Below are positions 31,802 to 39,502 of a DNA stretch of 40,269 nucleotides, one piece after another (position 1 is the first letter of the stretch; each line of letters begins with the position of its first letter). The DNA comes from Zoogloea sp044344315 (GTDB taxonomy: Bacteria; Pseudomonadota; Gammaproteobacteria; Burkholderiales; Rhodocyclaceae). The stretch spans positions 1-40,269 of the forward strand of contig NZ_JBIJDC010000034.1 in assembly GCF_044344315.1 (NCBI RefSeq), given 5' to 3'. The position numbers were made by a program, and so were the translations under genes. The notes under the pieces were generated by a model that was given only the letters and a program-made list of their open reading frames with translations, was not told the DNA's origin and ran no database searches.

Positions 31802-32821
31802 ATGGCCCAGGGGCAGGCTGCGACGCGCAACACCGGCATGCTGTCGGTGCGCCGCCGCGCCGCTGCGGTGCTCGCCGGCCTGGTGCTGGCGGCCCTCGCG
31901 GCCTTCGCCTGGTCCCTCTCGGCCGGTGCCCTGCCGGTCTCCATCGACGACCTGCTTACCGCCCTGTCCGGTGCCGAAGGCGGCATGGAGGCGGACATCA
32001 TCCGTAGCCTGCGCCTACCCCGCGCCGTGGCGGCCTTTGCCTGCGGCGGCCTGCTGGCCCTGGCCGGTGCGCTGATGCAGGTGCTGCTGCGCAACCCCCT
32101 GGCCGACCCCTACGTGCTGGGCATCTCCGGTGGCGCGGCGGTCGGGGCGCTGGGCGCCATCCTTGCAGGGGCTGCGGCCGGCTGGATTGACGCGGGGGCC
32201 TTCATCGGTGCCCTCGGCGCCACCCTGCTGGTCTTCGGCCTGGCCCATGGAGACGGGTCCTGGACCCAGACCCGTCTCCTCCTCACCGGCGTTATCGTCG
32301 CCGCCGGCTGTGGCGCGGCGGTGGCCCTGATGCTCAGCCTGGCCCCGGAGGGGCGAGTCAAAGGCATGCTGTTCTGGCTGATGGGCGATGCCAGTGGCGC
32401 CACCCGACCGTGGCCGGCCCTGGCCCTGCTGGCTGTCGGGCTCGCCGCGGCCCTGCCCTTCGCCCGCGAGCTCAACCTGCTGGCCCGGGGCGAAGTCACT
32501 GCCCGCGCCCTCGGCGTGCGGGTCGGGCGCCTGCGCGGCCTGGTCTATGGCCTGGGCTCCCTGCTCACCGCAGTGGCCGTCACCACCGTCGGCTCGGTGG
32601 GCTTCATCGGGCTGATCGTGCCCCATCTGGTGCGCCTGGCCATCGGCAACGACCAGCGCCTGCTGCTCCCCGCCGCCACCCTGGCCGGCGGCGTGCTGCT
32701 GTGCGCCGCCGACACCGCGGCACGTACCGTGGTCGCCCCCATCCAGCTGCCGGTGGGCGTGCTCACCGCCCTGATCGGCGTGCCGGTGTTCCTGTTCCTG
32801 CTGGCCCGCCACCCCCGATGA
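31802..32821 (+). CDS. btuC: Cobalamin ABC transporter permease (FecCD family)
   Basis: A 339-aa polytopic inner-membrane permease with about ten helices. The ATG at 31802 (MAQGQAATRNTGML) has GGAGGG four bases before it and is preferred; an ATG five codons upstream (31787) is possible. Family motifs include LRLPRAVAAFACGGLLALAGALMQ, LLRNPLADPYVLGISGGAA and the C-terminal VGFIGLIVPHLVRL, where the coupling helix meets the ATPase. It takes up B12 from a periplasmic binding protein (BtuF), but no btuF gene is adjacent. Overlaps btuD by four bases (ATGA). Confidence 0.93.
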   Translation: MAQGQAATRNTGMLSVRRRAAAVLAGLVLAALAAFAWSLSAGALPVSIDDLLTALSGAEGGMEADIIRSLRLPRAVAAFACGGLLALAGALMQVLLRNPLADPYVLGISGGAAVGALGAILAGAAAGWIDAGAFIGALGATLLVFGLAHGDGSWTQTRLLLTGVIVAAGCGAAVALMLSLAPEGRVKGMLFWLMGDASGATRPWPALALLAVGLAAALPFARELNLLARGEVTARALGVRVGRLRGLVYGLGSLLTAVAVTTVGSVGFIGLIVPHLVRLAIGNDQRLLLPAATLAGGVLLCAADTAARTVVAPIQLPVGVLTALIGVPVFLFLLARHPR

Positions 32822-33600
32822 AGATGGATGCCCGCCCCCCCGTGCTGGCCGCCGAACGGCTCACCGTGCAGGTGGGGCGCCGGGATGTGTGCCACGAGCT
32901 GGATTTCACCCTGCAGGCCGGCGATACCCTGGTCATACTCGGCCGCAACGGCGCCGGCAAGACCACCCTGCTCCACACCCTGGCCGGCCTGCGCGATGCC
33001 GCCCGCGGCGCCGTGCTGCTGTCCGGCCAGCCCTATGCCGCCTGGCCCCGCGGTCATGAGGCCTGCCTGCGCGGCCTGCTCGCCCAGAGCCAGCCCGACT
33101 TCTTCAGTGCCACCGTACTCGAGACCGCCCTGGTCGGTCGCCACCCCTACCTGGGCCGCTGGGACTGGGAAGGCCCGGGCGACGAAGCCATCGCCCTGGC
33201 GGCCCTGGCGCAGATGGGCCTGGAGAGCTTTGCCGCGCGCCAAGTGCCTACCCTTTCCGGCGGCGAGCGCCAGCGCCTCTCCATCGCCGCCCTGCTCGTC
33301 CAGCAGCCGCGCCTCTACCTGCTCGACGAACCCCTGGCCCACCTGGATCTGCACCACCAGGTCGCCGTGCTCGATCACTTCCGCAGCCTGGCCGCCAGCG
33401 GCGCCGGCGTGGCCATGGTCCTCCATGACATCAACCTCACCGCCCGCTACGCCAGCCACGTACTGCTGCTCGATGGTGAAGGCGGCCACGTGATCGGCCC
33501 GGCAGCCGAGGTGCTCACCACTGCGCGCCTGTCCGCCGCCTTCGGCCACCCCCTGCGGGCCATCGCCGACGGCGAACACACCTTGTTCGTGCCGGTCTGA
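32818..33600 (+). CDS. btuD: Cobalamin ABC transporter ATP-binding protein
   Basis: A 260-aa ATPase starting MKMDARPPVL at the ATG that overlaps the btuC stop. Walker A is GRNGAGKTT, the signature LSGGERQRLSIAALL, Walker B LYLLDEPLAHLD, and the switch His lies in VLHDINL. Pairs with BtuC to drive vitamin B12 import. The frame is open upstream inside btuC, but that part is not coding. Followed after 29 bases by cobO. Confidence 0.93.
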   Translation: MKMDARPPVLAAERLTVQVGRRDVCHELDFTLQAGDTLVILGRNGAGKTTLLHTLAGLRDAARGAVLLSGQPYAAWPRGHEACLRGLLAQSQPDFFSATVLETALVGRHPYLGRWDWEGPGDEAIALAALAQMGLESFAARQVPTLSGGERQRLSIAALLVQQPRLYLLDEPLAHLDLHHQVAVLDHFRSLAASGAGVAMVLHDINLTARYASHVLLLDGEGGHVIGPAAEVLTTARLSAAFGHPLRAIADGEHTLFVPV

Positions 33601-33629
33601 ACCGGCCACAACCACCCCCGAGAGAAGCC

Positions 33630-34262
33630 ATGAGCGCACCCGACCTGAACGCAACGTCCACCGAGGAAGAACGCAACGCCCGCCACAAGGCCCGCATGGA
33701 ACGCAAGAAGGCCGTCGTTGACGCCGCCATCGCCGCCGCCACCGACACCCGCGGCCTGCTGCTGGTCAACACCGGCAACGGCAAGGGCAAGTCCAGCGCC
33801 GCCTTTGGTGTGCTCGCCCGGGCCATCGGCCACGGCATGAAAGTGGGCGTGGTGCAGTTCGTCAAAGGCCGCTCCGACACCGGCGAGGAAGCCTTCTTCC
33901 GCCGCCAGCCCGAGGTGAGCTGGCACGTCATGGGCGACGGCTTCACCTGGGACACCCAGGACCGCAGCGCCGACATCGCCAGCGCCAAAGCCGGGTGGGA
34001 ACAGGCGCGGCGCTTCCTGGACGATCCGGAGATCGGCCTCGTCGTCCTCGACGAGCTCAACATCGCCCTCAAGTACGCCTACCTGGATCTGGCCGAAGTC
34101 CTCCGCGACATCAACAGCCGGCCCGAGATGCAGCACGTCATCGTTACCGGCCGCGGCGCCCCCGAGGCCCTGATTGAGGCCGCCGACACCGTCACCGAGA
34201 TGGGTGTGGTCAAGCACGCCTTCAAGGCCGGTATCGCCGCCCAGGCGGGCGTGGAGTTCTGA
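33630..34262 (+). CDS. cobO: Cob(I)alamin / cob(I)yrinate adenosyltransferase
   Basis: A 210-aa cytosolic enzyme of the CobA/CobO/BtuR family, which adds the 5'-deoxyadenosyl group from ATP to reduced corrinoid. The P-loop variant NTGNGKGKSSAAFG is characteristic; VGVVQFVKGR, DTQDR and VVLDELNIALKYAYL follow. The basic helix at the N-terminus (RHKARMERKKAV) is also usual for this family. A good ribosome site (GAGAGAAGCC) precedes the ATG. It ends the btuBCD-cobO run, so imported corrinoid can be adenosylated at once. Confidence 0.95.
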   Translation: MSAPDLNATSTEEERNARHKARMERKKAVVDAAIAAATDTRGLLLVNTGNGKGKSSAAFGVLARAIGHGMKVGVVQFVKGRSDTGEEAFFRRQPEVSWHVMGDGFTWDTQDRSADIASAKAGWEQARRFLDDPEIGLVVLDELNIALKYAYLDLAEVLRDINSRPEMQHVIVTGRGAPEALIEAADTVTEMGVVKHAFKAGIAAQAGVEF

Positions 34263-34287
34263 GCCGCCTGCGGTAAACCCCGGTTCT

Positions 34288-34303
34288 GCCCGGCCCTCCG
34301 GGC
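34288..34303 (+). terminator. Weak hairpin after cobO
   Basis: GCCCGG-CCCT-CCGGGC is a perfect 6-bp stem 25 bases past the cobO stop. No T tract follows, so factor-independent termination is doubtful, and the next gene may share the transcript. Confidence 0.35.
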
Positions 34304-34340
34304 GCGCTAAGCTTGGGCTCCTCCCGCTCCAGGAAGCCCC

Positions 34341-35294
34341 ATGCACCGCATCGTCACCCTCGAAGCCGGCGCCCTGATCGCCAACGTCCGCAGCCCCGCC
34401 TTTGCCCACGAGTGGGTGGAATTCGACGCTACCCGCCAGGATGAGGTCGCCGAGCGCCTGGCCGGCGCCACCATTGCCATCGTCAACAAGCGCCTGCTGA
34501 CCGCCGACATCCTGGCCGGCCTGCCACAGCTGCAGATGGTCGCCATCGCCGCCACCGGCTACAACAACATCGATCTGGAGGCCTGCCGGGCTCGCGGCAT
34601 CGTCGTCTCCAACGTGCGCGGCTATGCCCGCGAGACCGTGCCGGAACACGTCCTCGCCCTGCTGCTGGCCCTGTCCCGGCAGATCGGGCCCTTTCACCAG
34701 TCCGTGGCGGCCGGGCGCTGGCAGCACAGCGAACAGTTCTGCTATTTCGATTACCCCATCCGCGACCTGGCCGGCCAGACCCTGGGCATTCTCGGCAGCG
34801 GCACCCTGGGCGACGGCGTCGCCCGCCTCGCCGAGGCCTTCGGCATGCGGGTGATCCGCGGCGAGCGCAAGGGCGCCGACACGGTGCGCGAAGGCTACGT
34901 GGCCTTCCCGCAGCTGCTCCGCGAGGCCGACGTGATCAGCCTGCACTGCCCCCTCAACGACGCCACCCGGCACATGATCGGTGCAGCAGAGCTGGCCACC
35001 ATGAAGCCCGGTGCCCTGCTCATCAACACCGCCCGCGGCGGCCTGGTGGATGAAGCCGCCCTGGCCGAGGCCCTGCGCCACAGGCAAATCGGCGGCGCCG
35101 GCTTCGACGTGCTGAGCGAGGAGCCACCCCGGGACAATCCCCTTCTCGCTCCCGATTTACTGGAAGCGGGCAACTTCATCCTCACCCCCCACGTGGCCTG
35201 GTCCAGCCGGGAGGCCATGCAGGCCCTGGCGGACCAGTTGATCGGCAACATCGAAGCCTTCGCCGCCGGGGAGGCGCGCAACCGGGTGGCGTGA
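34341..35294 (+). CDS. D-isomer-specific 2-hydroxyacid dehydrogenase (glycerate dehydrogenase-like)
   Basis: A 317-aa NAD(P)H-dependent enzyme that interconverts 2-oxo acids and D-2-hydroxy acids. The Rossmann loop is GILGSGTLGDGVA. Catalytic residues are visible: Arg in INTARGGLV, Glu in LSEEPP and His in LTPHVAWSS. The segment VAIAATGYNNIDLEACRARGI is shared with glycerate/hydroxypyruvate reductases (HprA type). After the second strand come RGERKG residues in place of the acidic residue that selects NAD, so NADP use is possible. A B12 role is not evident; it may just be the next gene. Confidence 0.9.
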   Translation: MHRIVTLEAGALIANVRSPAFAHEWVEFDATRQDEVAERLAGATIAIVNKRLLTADILAGLPQLQMVAIAATGYNNIDLEACRARGIVVSNVRGYARETVPEHVLALLLALSRQIGPFHQSVAAGRWQHSEQFCYFDYPIRDLAGQTLGILGSGTLGDGVARLAEAFGMRVIRGERKGADTVREGYVAFPQLLREADVISLHCPLNDATRHMIGAAELATMKPGALLINTARGGLVDEAALAEALRHRQIGGAGFDVLSEEPPRDNPLLAPDLLEAGNFILTPHVAWSSREAMQALADQLIGNIEAFAAGEARNRVA

Positions 35295-35298
35295 GACG

Positions 35299-35661
35299 CT
35301 AGCGATTGCGGCTCAGGTACTCGACGATCCGCCGCCGCTCGTCCGCGTCGCCAACCCGGAAGTTCATCCGCTGCCCCGGCACCAGGGCTTCCGGATCGCG
35401 CAGCCAGCGCTCCAGACTCTCCTCGGTCCACACGATCTGCGAGCGGGCGAGCGCCGGGGAGTAGGCAAAGCCGGCGATGCTGCCCGCCTTGCGGCCGAGC
35501 ACCCCGGCATGGCGCGGCCCGACCCGGTCCGCAGCGAGGGCGTGGCAGCCACCGCAGCGCGCCTCATAGAGGGCCCGGCCCGGGTCGGCGTCATCGGCCG
35601 CCCGGGCAGGTGCCGCAAGCACTGCCAGGCCGGCCAGGGCGAGGCACAGTGCGGGCTTCAT
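35299..35661 (-). CDS. Small class I cytochrome c
   Basis: A 120-aa periplasmic cytochrome. A signal peptide (about residues 1-21) is followed by the heme motif CGGCH (Cys36, Cys39, His40) and the axial ligand Met99 in PGQRMNF. The segment GPRHAGVLGRKAGSIAGFAYS is typical of mitochondrial-type/c2-like cytochromes. Its start overlaps the upstream ferritin-like gene by four bases, so the two are coupled. It may accept or donate electrons to periplasmic redox enzymes. Confidence 0.92.
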   Translation of the reverse strand: MKPALCLALAGLAVLAAPARAADDADPGRALYEARCGGCHALAADRVGPRHAGVLGRKAGSIAGFAYSPALARSQIVWTEESLERWLRDPEALVPGQRMNFRVGDADERRRIVEYLSRNR

Positions 35662-36236
35662 GCGCCGAAGCTCAGCGGCTTGGCCGGCAGCATGCGACCC
35701 AGCGCGGACGACAAGGCCGTCCAGTGCATGGTTTCGTCGGCGGCGAGGCGCCCGGCCACCTGGGCCAGCGCGGCCTCCTTGAAGGACGGGATCACCCCCA
35801 GGTAGGCGTTGGCGGCGCCCAGTTCCAAGCGTGCGGCCAGGGCCAGCACATCAGCCTGACTTTTCAGCGTGCCGGCATTGAGGGCCTTGGCATAGTCGTC
35901 GAGGGATCGTTCCATCACCGGCTTGCCGCCCATCTTCTCAATGGTGGCAATGAGCGCGTCCCGGTGCCCCTTGTGATGGGACTGGAACAGCACGGCCACG
36001 TCGAGCACCGGCTTCTGCAGCAGGCCGCTGCCGGCGCCGAGCTGGTATGCGTTGATGGCCTCGTGTTCGAGGCCCAGGGCCACATTGAGGATGTCCACAT
36101 CCTTGCCCATGTCGCCAGGAGCGGCAGCGGCAAGATCGGGGCGCCCGGCAAGCAGGGCGATGGCGGCAACTGAGAGGGTGGCCTTGCCGGAGGTGGACAG
36201 GAAGTTGCGGCGGGCAGGAAGGGCATTGGCGGACAT
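35658..36236 (-). CDS. Tat-exported ferritin-like domain protein
   Basis: A 192-aa protein starting MSANALPARRNFLSTSGKA, whose RRNFLS is a twin-arginine motif before a hydrophobic stretch; it is therefore likely exported folded. The start has AAGGAG eight bases before it. The mature part is a four-helix ferritin-like domain with carboxylate/His pairs: LEHEAINAYQ, SHHKGHRD, LELGAANAY and DETMHW, where a di-iron site could form. Function in this family is little known; coupling to a cytochrome c suggests redox or metal work in the periplasm. Confidence 0.82.
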   Translation of the reverse strand: MSANALPARRNFLSTSGKATLSVAAIALLAGRPDLAAAAPGDMGKDVDILNVALGLEHEAINAYQLGAGSGLLQKPVLDVAVLFQSHHKGHRDALIATIEKMGGKPVMERSLDDYAKALNAGTLKSQADVLALAARLELGAANAYLGVIPSFKEAALAQVAGRLAADETMHWTALSSALGRMLPAKPLSFGA

Positions 36237-36325
36237 GGTCTGACTCCTTGACGAGGGGATTGAGAACGGGTGCTTCAACCCCTCTACGCAGCCCATACCG
36301 ACCTGGATGCAAGCCCTGAAGCGCC

Positions 36326-36368
36326 GCGGGCCGGGTGCCACGTCAGAAGACGCAGTCACCCGGCCCGC
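36326..36368 (-). terminator. 12-bp hairpin after the cupin gene
   Basis: GCGGGCCGGGTG (36326-36337) and CACCCGGCCCGC (36357-36368) are exact complements with a 19-nt loop, starting 19 bases past the cupin stop. It probably ends the sigma-cupin transcript, although no T tract follows. Confidence 0.5.
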
Positions 36369-36386
36369 AGGGCGTGGGCGCCCGCT

Positions 36387-37223
36387 TCAGGCAGCCGGCC
36401 GGCTCGACGAACGCACGAAGAGCAAGCTGCCCACGTCGCTGCTGAAGGGCGGCTGCCGCACACCGTCGGGGGCGAGTTGGTAATCACCGGCACGCAGCAA
36501 CCTGTCACCCGCAAAGGCTTCACCTTCGATCACCAGGCATTCCCTGTCGAGGGGCGGATCGCGGAAATCGGCATGGGCGCCCGGGGCGAGGCTGAGCAGG
36601 AGGGACCGCTCGTGCCCTTCGTCGTGCAGCAGCTTCAGGCGGACACCGGGCTGGCGTTCAGTCCATTCTCCTTCGTCGCGGTGCACCGTGATGGGCACCT
36701 GACCGCGACCGGGGAGCAGGGCGCTGATCACATCCCTGGCGACTTCCATGCCATGGCCGATGGGCGTGCCGCGCAAGTAGAGCAGGGCTCCGCCGCTCGA
36801 ACGCACCACGCCATGGCGACTGCCGGAACGGGCCAGGTGATAGTCGCCGACGCGGACGGTGATGTCGCCCAGTTGGGCCTCGCCACGCAGGACAACACAT
36901 TCCTCGTCTTCATGGTGACGATGGAAGGGGATCGCGGCGCCGGGCTGCAGTTCAAGCAACACGGACCGGGCGTCCCCGCACAGGCGCTTGACGCGAACCC
37001 CTGGCACCAGACGGCCCCACTCGCCTTCATCAAGGCGCACATGGATGAAATCCGCACCGGCTGCGCGGCTGGCCCGGACACGGGCGAGCAGGCGCTGCTT
37101 GAGCGCATCGGCGCGCTCGGGAGACAGGGCAACGGGGGAGACGGCTTCGAGCAGGCCGTCGCGCACATCGCGGGCACCGGTCGGATCGTCGGGATCAAGC
37201 ATGTGTTTGTCGTTCATGATCAC
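36387..37223 (-). CDS. ChrR-like double-cupin protein, probable anti-sigma factor
   Basis: A 278-aa protein with two cupin domains. The first (about 65-155) has the metal-binding pattern PFHRHHEDEECVVLRGE; the second (about 170-270) keeps the fold (DRECLVIEGEA) but not the His pair. A ChrR-type anti-sigma usually begins with a zinc-binding HxxxCxxC domain; the N-terminus here has no such Cys and instead a helix LSPERADALKQRLLARV, as in some other anti-sigma proteins. Four-base overlap with the ECF sigma gene argues for a sigma/anti-sigma pair. Signals sensed by cupin anti-sigmas include singlet oxygen and peroxides. Confidence 0.75.
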   Translation of the reverse strand: MIMNDKHMLDPDDPTGARDVRDGLLEAVSPVALSPERADALKQRLLARVRASRAAGADFIHVRLDEGEWGRLVPGVRVKRLCGDARSVLLELQPGAAIPFHRHHEDEECVVLRGEAQLGDITVRVGDYHLARSGSRHGVVRSSGGALLYLRGTPIGHGMEVARDVISALLPGRGQVPITVHRDEGEWTERQPGVRLKLLHDEGHERSLLLSLAPGAHADFRDPPLDRECLVIEGEAFAGDRLLRAGDYQLAPDGVRQPPFSSDVGSLLFVRSSSRPAA

Positions 37224-37903
37224 GCGGTGCTCCTGTCGATATGTGCGGTCAGCGTTGCACGCAGACTCAGCAGCGCACGCCGGACATGGGATTTGACGGT
37301 TCCGAGGGGCAGGCCTGCATGCTGAGCGACCTCGTCGTGGGTCAGGCCACGGAAGAAGACCAATGCGATGAGCTGGCGCGGCACCGGGTCAAGGGCCGCC
37401 AGTGCAGCGTGCACCCGGGTGCTGTCCTGGCAGGCCGTCAGGAGGTCGGGCGGGTCGCTGCCATCCTGGGGTTCGACCTCCAGCAGGGTATGCGGCTCGG
37501 GGTGGCACAGGGCCGGGTCGGCCCGGCGCAGATGGTCGAGGGCACGGCTGCGGGCAATGGTCAGGATCCACGCCAGCGGCCGGCCGCGGGCCGGATCGTA
37601 GCGCAGCGCCTGGCGCCATACTTGAAAGAAGACGTCCTCCACCACCTCCTCGGCAGCCACCGTATCCCGGACGATACGCAGGACGATGCCATGCACCCGG
37701 CCACCGGTGCTGTCATAGAGCTCGGCCAGGGCGCCCTCGTCGCCACCACCGATGCGCTTGAGGCATCCGGCCAGTTCGAGGTCTTCGGGCGCAGCCCATC
37801 CTCCGCGCGGGCACACGTCCGCATCGCCACCGTCCGGGGCGCCTGCAAGGCTGGGCGGCGGCGCGGTGCCAGGCAGGATCACCGGCTGCAGGTCCTCGGT
37901 CAT
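37220..37903 (-). CDS. ECF-type RNA polymerase sigma factor
   Basis: A 227-aa sigma-70 family protein. Region 2 spans about residues 55-125 (ALAELYDSTGGRVHGIVLRI, AEEVVEDVFFQVWRQ, RPLAWILTIARSRALDHLRR), and region 4 about 165-215 with the helix-turn-helix HDEVAQHAGLPLGTVKSHVRRAL. A 40-residue Pro/Gly-rich N-terminal extension is unusual. AAGGAG lies eight bases before the ATG. It is followed by a cupin protein that probably holds it inactive. Its targets may include the neighbouring ferritin-like/cytochrome and DUF3034/haemoglobin genes, but no shared promoter motif is clear. Confidence 0.92.
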   Translation of the reverse strand: MTEDLQPVILPGTAPPPSLAGAPDGGDADVCPRGGWAAPEDLELAGCLKRIGGGDEGALAELYDSTGGRVHGIVLRIVRDTVAAEEVVEDVFFQVWRQALRYDPARGRPLAWILTIARSRALDHLRRADPALCHPEPHTLLEVEPQDGSDPPDLLTACQDSTRVHAALAALDPVPRQLIALVFFRGLTHDEVAQHAGLPLGTVKSHVRRALLSLRATLTAHIDRSTA

Positions 37904-38040
37904 GGGGATCGCTCCTTGCTGTGACGGGCGTCTGGGGCCATGTTGAGTGTCTCCGGGAGTTGATCAGGACGCTGGGCGCAAGGGTCGCAGGGCAACACGA
38001 GCGGCAGCGTGTTCCTGCATTACGCAGCCGGCGGCGCGGT

Positions 38041-38085
38041 GGATGCAGCCGCGGCAATGCGGGGTGGGTAGCCCCGTCTGCATCC
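38041..38085. repeat. Nested inverted repeat between sigma gene and DUF3034 gene
   Basis: GGATGCAG (38041-38048) pairs with CTGCATCC (38078-38085), and inside it CGGGG (38060-38064) pairs with CCCCG (38072-38076). The structure lies in the 270-base divergent gap and could be a leader hairpin of the DUF3034 transcript or a regulator site. ATTACGC/GCGTAAT further frames it. No firm promoter is seen. Confidence 0.5.
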
Positions 38086-38173
38086 GGATTGCCACACCCC
38101 GCGTAATGAGGGGGTGCGGCGAACCCCGTCGGGGAGGCGCCGCCCACTTCATCACCTTGGGAGGCACATTGCC

Positions 38174-39034
38174 ATGCACGTTATCAAGAAACTGACCCTC
38201 TTGCTCGCCTGGGGCGCCGCATTGCCGGCCCTCGCCGGGAGCGACAAGCTGCTGCTCACGGGCGGCGTCACCCAGCTGGAAGGCGCAGCCGGCGGCGGGC
38301 TGACGCCCTGGGCGGTGATCGCCGGCTACGGCACCCGCGACCAGATCGGTGCCAACGCCTTCTACACCGGCGTGTGGTCCCAGGACTACGGGCTGGCGAC
38401 GGGCGGCATCGCCGTGGGCCTGTGGGATCGCCTCGAATTGTCCTACGCCCGCCAGCGCTTCAACACCCGTGAGGTGGGCGGCGCACTCGGGCTGGGGAAC
38501 GGATTCGCCTTCAATCAGGACGTCTTCGGGGTCAAGCTGCGGGTGCTCGGCAATGCCGTGCTGGATCAGGATAGCTGGCTGCCCCAGATTGCCATCGGCG
38601 TGCAGCACAAGCGCAATGACCAGGGGGCGGTGCTGCGGGCCATCGGCGCGAAGGATGATCACGGTACCGACTTCTACGTCAGCGCCACCAAGCTCTTCCT
38701 GGCCCAGAGCGTGCTGGCCAATGCGACCCTGCGCCAGACCAAGGCCAACCAGCTGGGGATTCTGGGCTTCGGGGGTGACAAGCGCGACGGCTATTCGACC
38801 CAGTTCGAGACCTCTCTGGCCTACCTGGTCCGCAAGGATCTGGCGGTGGGTGTCGAGTACCGCAGCAAGCCGGACAACCTGAAGATCGCTCGGGAGGATG
38901 ACTGGTACGACTTCTTCGTTGCCTACCAACCGATCAAGAACGTTTCGGTGACGCTGGCCTACGCCCACCTGGGCAACATCGTCATCAAGGACAACCAGCG
39001 CGCACCCTACCTGTCTTTGCAGGTCGGCTTTTGA
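38174..39034 (+). CDS. DUF3034 family exported protein
   Basis: A 286-aa protein with a signal peptide (HVIKKLTLLLAWGAALPALA, cleavage near residue 22). The start ATG has GGGAGG ten bases before it; an open frame upstream is not homologous. It matches DUF3034: KLLLTGGVTQLEGAAGGGLTPW at the mature N-terminus, alternating amphipathic strands and a C-terminal LSLQVGF ending in Phe, typical of an outer-membrane beta-barrel. No function is known for the family. The following gene, 16 bases later, encodes an exported haemoglobin, so they probably share a transcript. Confidence 0.82.
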   Translation: MHVIKKLTLLLAWGAALPALAGSDKLLLTGGVTQLEGAAGGGLTPWAVIAGYGTRDQIGANAFYTGVWSQDYGLATGGIAVGLWDRLELSYARQRFNTREVGGALGLGNGFAFNQDVFGVKLRVLGNAVLDQDSWLPQIAIGVQHKRNDQGAVLRAIGAKDDHGTDFYVSATKLFLAQSVLANATLRQTKANQLGILGFGGDKRDGYSTQFETSLAYLVRKDLAVGVEYRSKPDNLKIAREDDWYDFFVAYQPIKNVSVTLAYAHLGNIVIKDNQRAPYLSLQVGF

Positions 39035-39050
39035 CCCGAGGAGCACCCCG

Positions 39051-39485
39051 ATGAAAACCCGCCATTTCATTACCCTTGTTGCCACCTGCGCCGCCATGGC
39101 CCTTCCCGCGGCCGGTCACGCAGAACCGGATCTGTCCACCTTCCAGGCCTTCGGTGAAAAACCGGGGCTGGTGAAGATCATGGATGGCTTCATGCTCAGG
39201 CTGCTGGCCGATCCGCGCACCCGCCCCTTTTTCGAGAAGGCCGACCAGACCCGGGTCAAGGCCCAGTTGGTGGATCAGATCTGCGCGGTTCTGGAGGGCC
39301 CCTGCACCTATGGCGGCGCGCCAATGGGGCCGCTGCATGCCGGGCTGGGCATTCGCGAGGCGGATTTCAATGCGCTTGTGGAAGATCTGCAGAAGGCCAT
39401 GGATGCGCAGGGCGTTCCCTTCCGGGCCCAGAACAAGCTGCTGGCCAAACTGGCCCCGATGCATCGCGAGATCATCACCCGCTGA
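39051..39485 (+). CDS. Exported group 1 truncated haemoglobin
   Basis: A 144-aa protein. Residues 1-24 are a signal peptide (MKTRHFITLVATCAAMALPA, then AGHA), uncommon for a haemoglobin, most of which are cytosolic. The rest is a 2-on-2 globin: helix B/E part TRPFFEKADQTRVKAQLVDQI, then CTYGGAPMGPLHAGLGI, where His96 is the proximal haem ligand. Two Cys (78, 85) lie before it and may form a disulfide in the periplasm. Possible jobs are NO or O2 chemistry or haem transfer. A ribosome site (GAGGAGC) precedes the ATG. Confidence 0.85.
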   Translation: MKTRHFITLVATCAAMALPAAGHAEPDLSTFQAFGEKPGLVKIMDGFMLRLLADPRTRPFFEKADQTRVKAQLVDQICAVLEGPCTYGGAPMGPLHAGLGIREADFNALVEDLQKAMDAQGVPFRAQNKLLAKLAPMHREIITR

Positions 39486-39502
39486 ACGGCCTGCACCGGG
39501 TT

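Noticed and set aside
37955..37970. TGATCA near the sigma gene as a ChrR/RpoE-type promoter
   Set aside because: TGATCA is a common palindrome and no fitting second element lies at the right distance.
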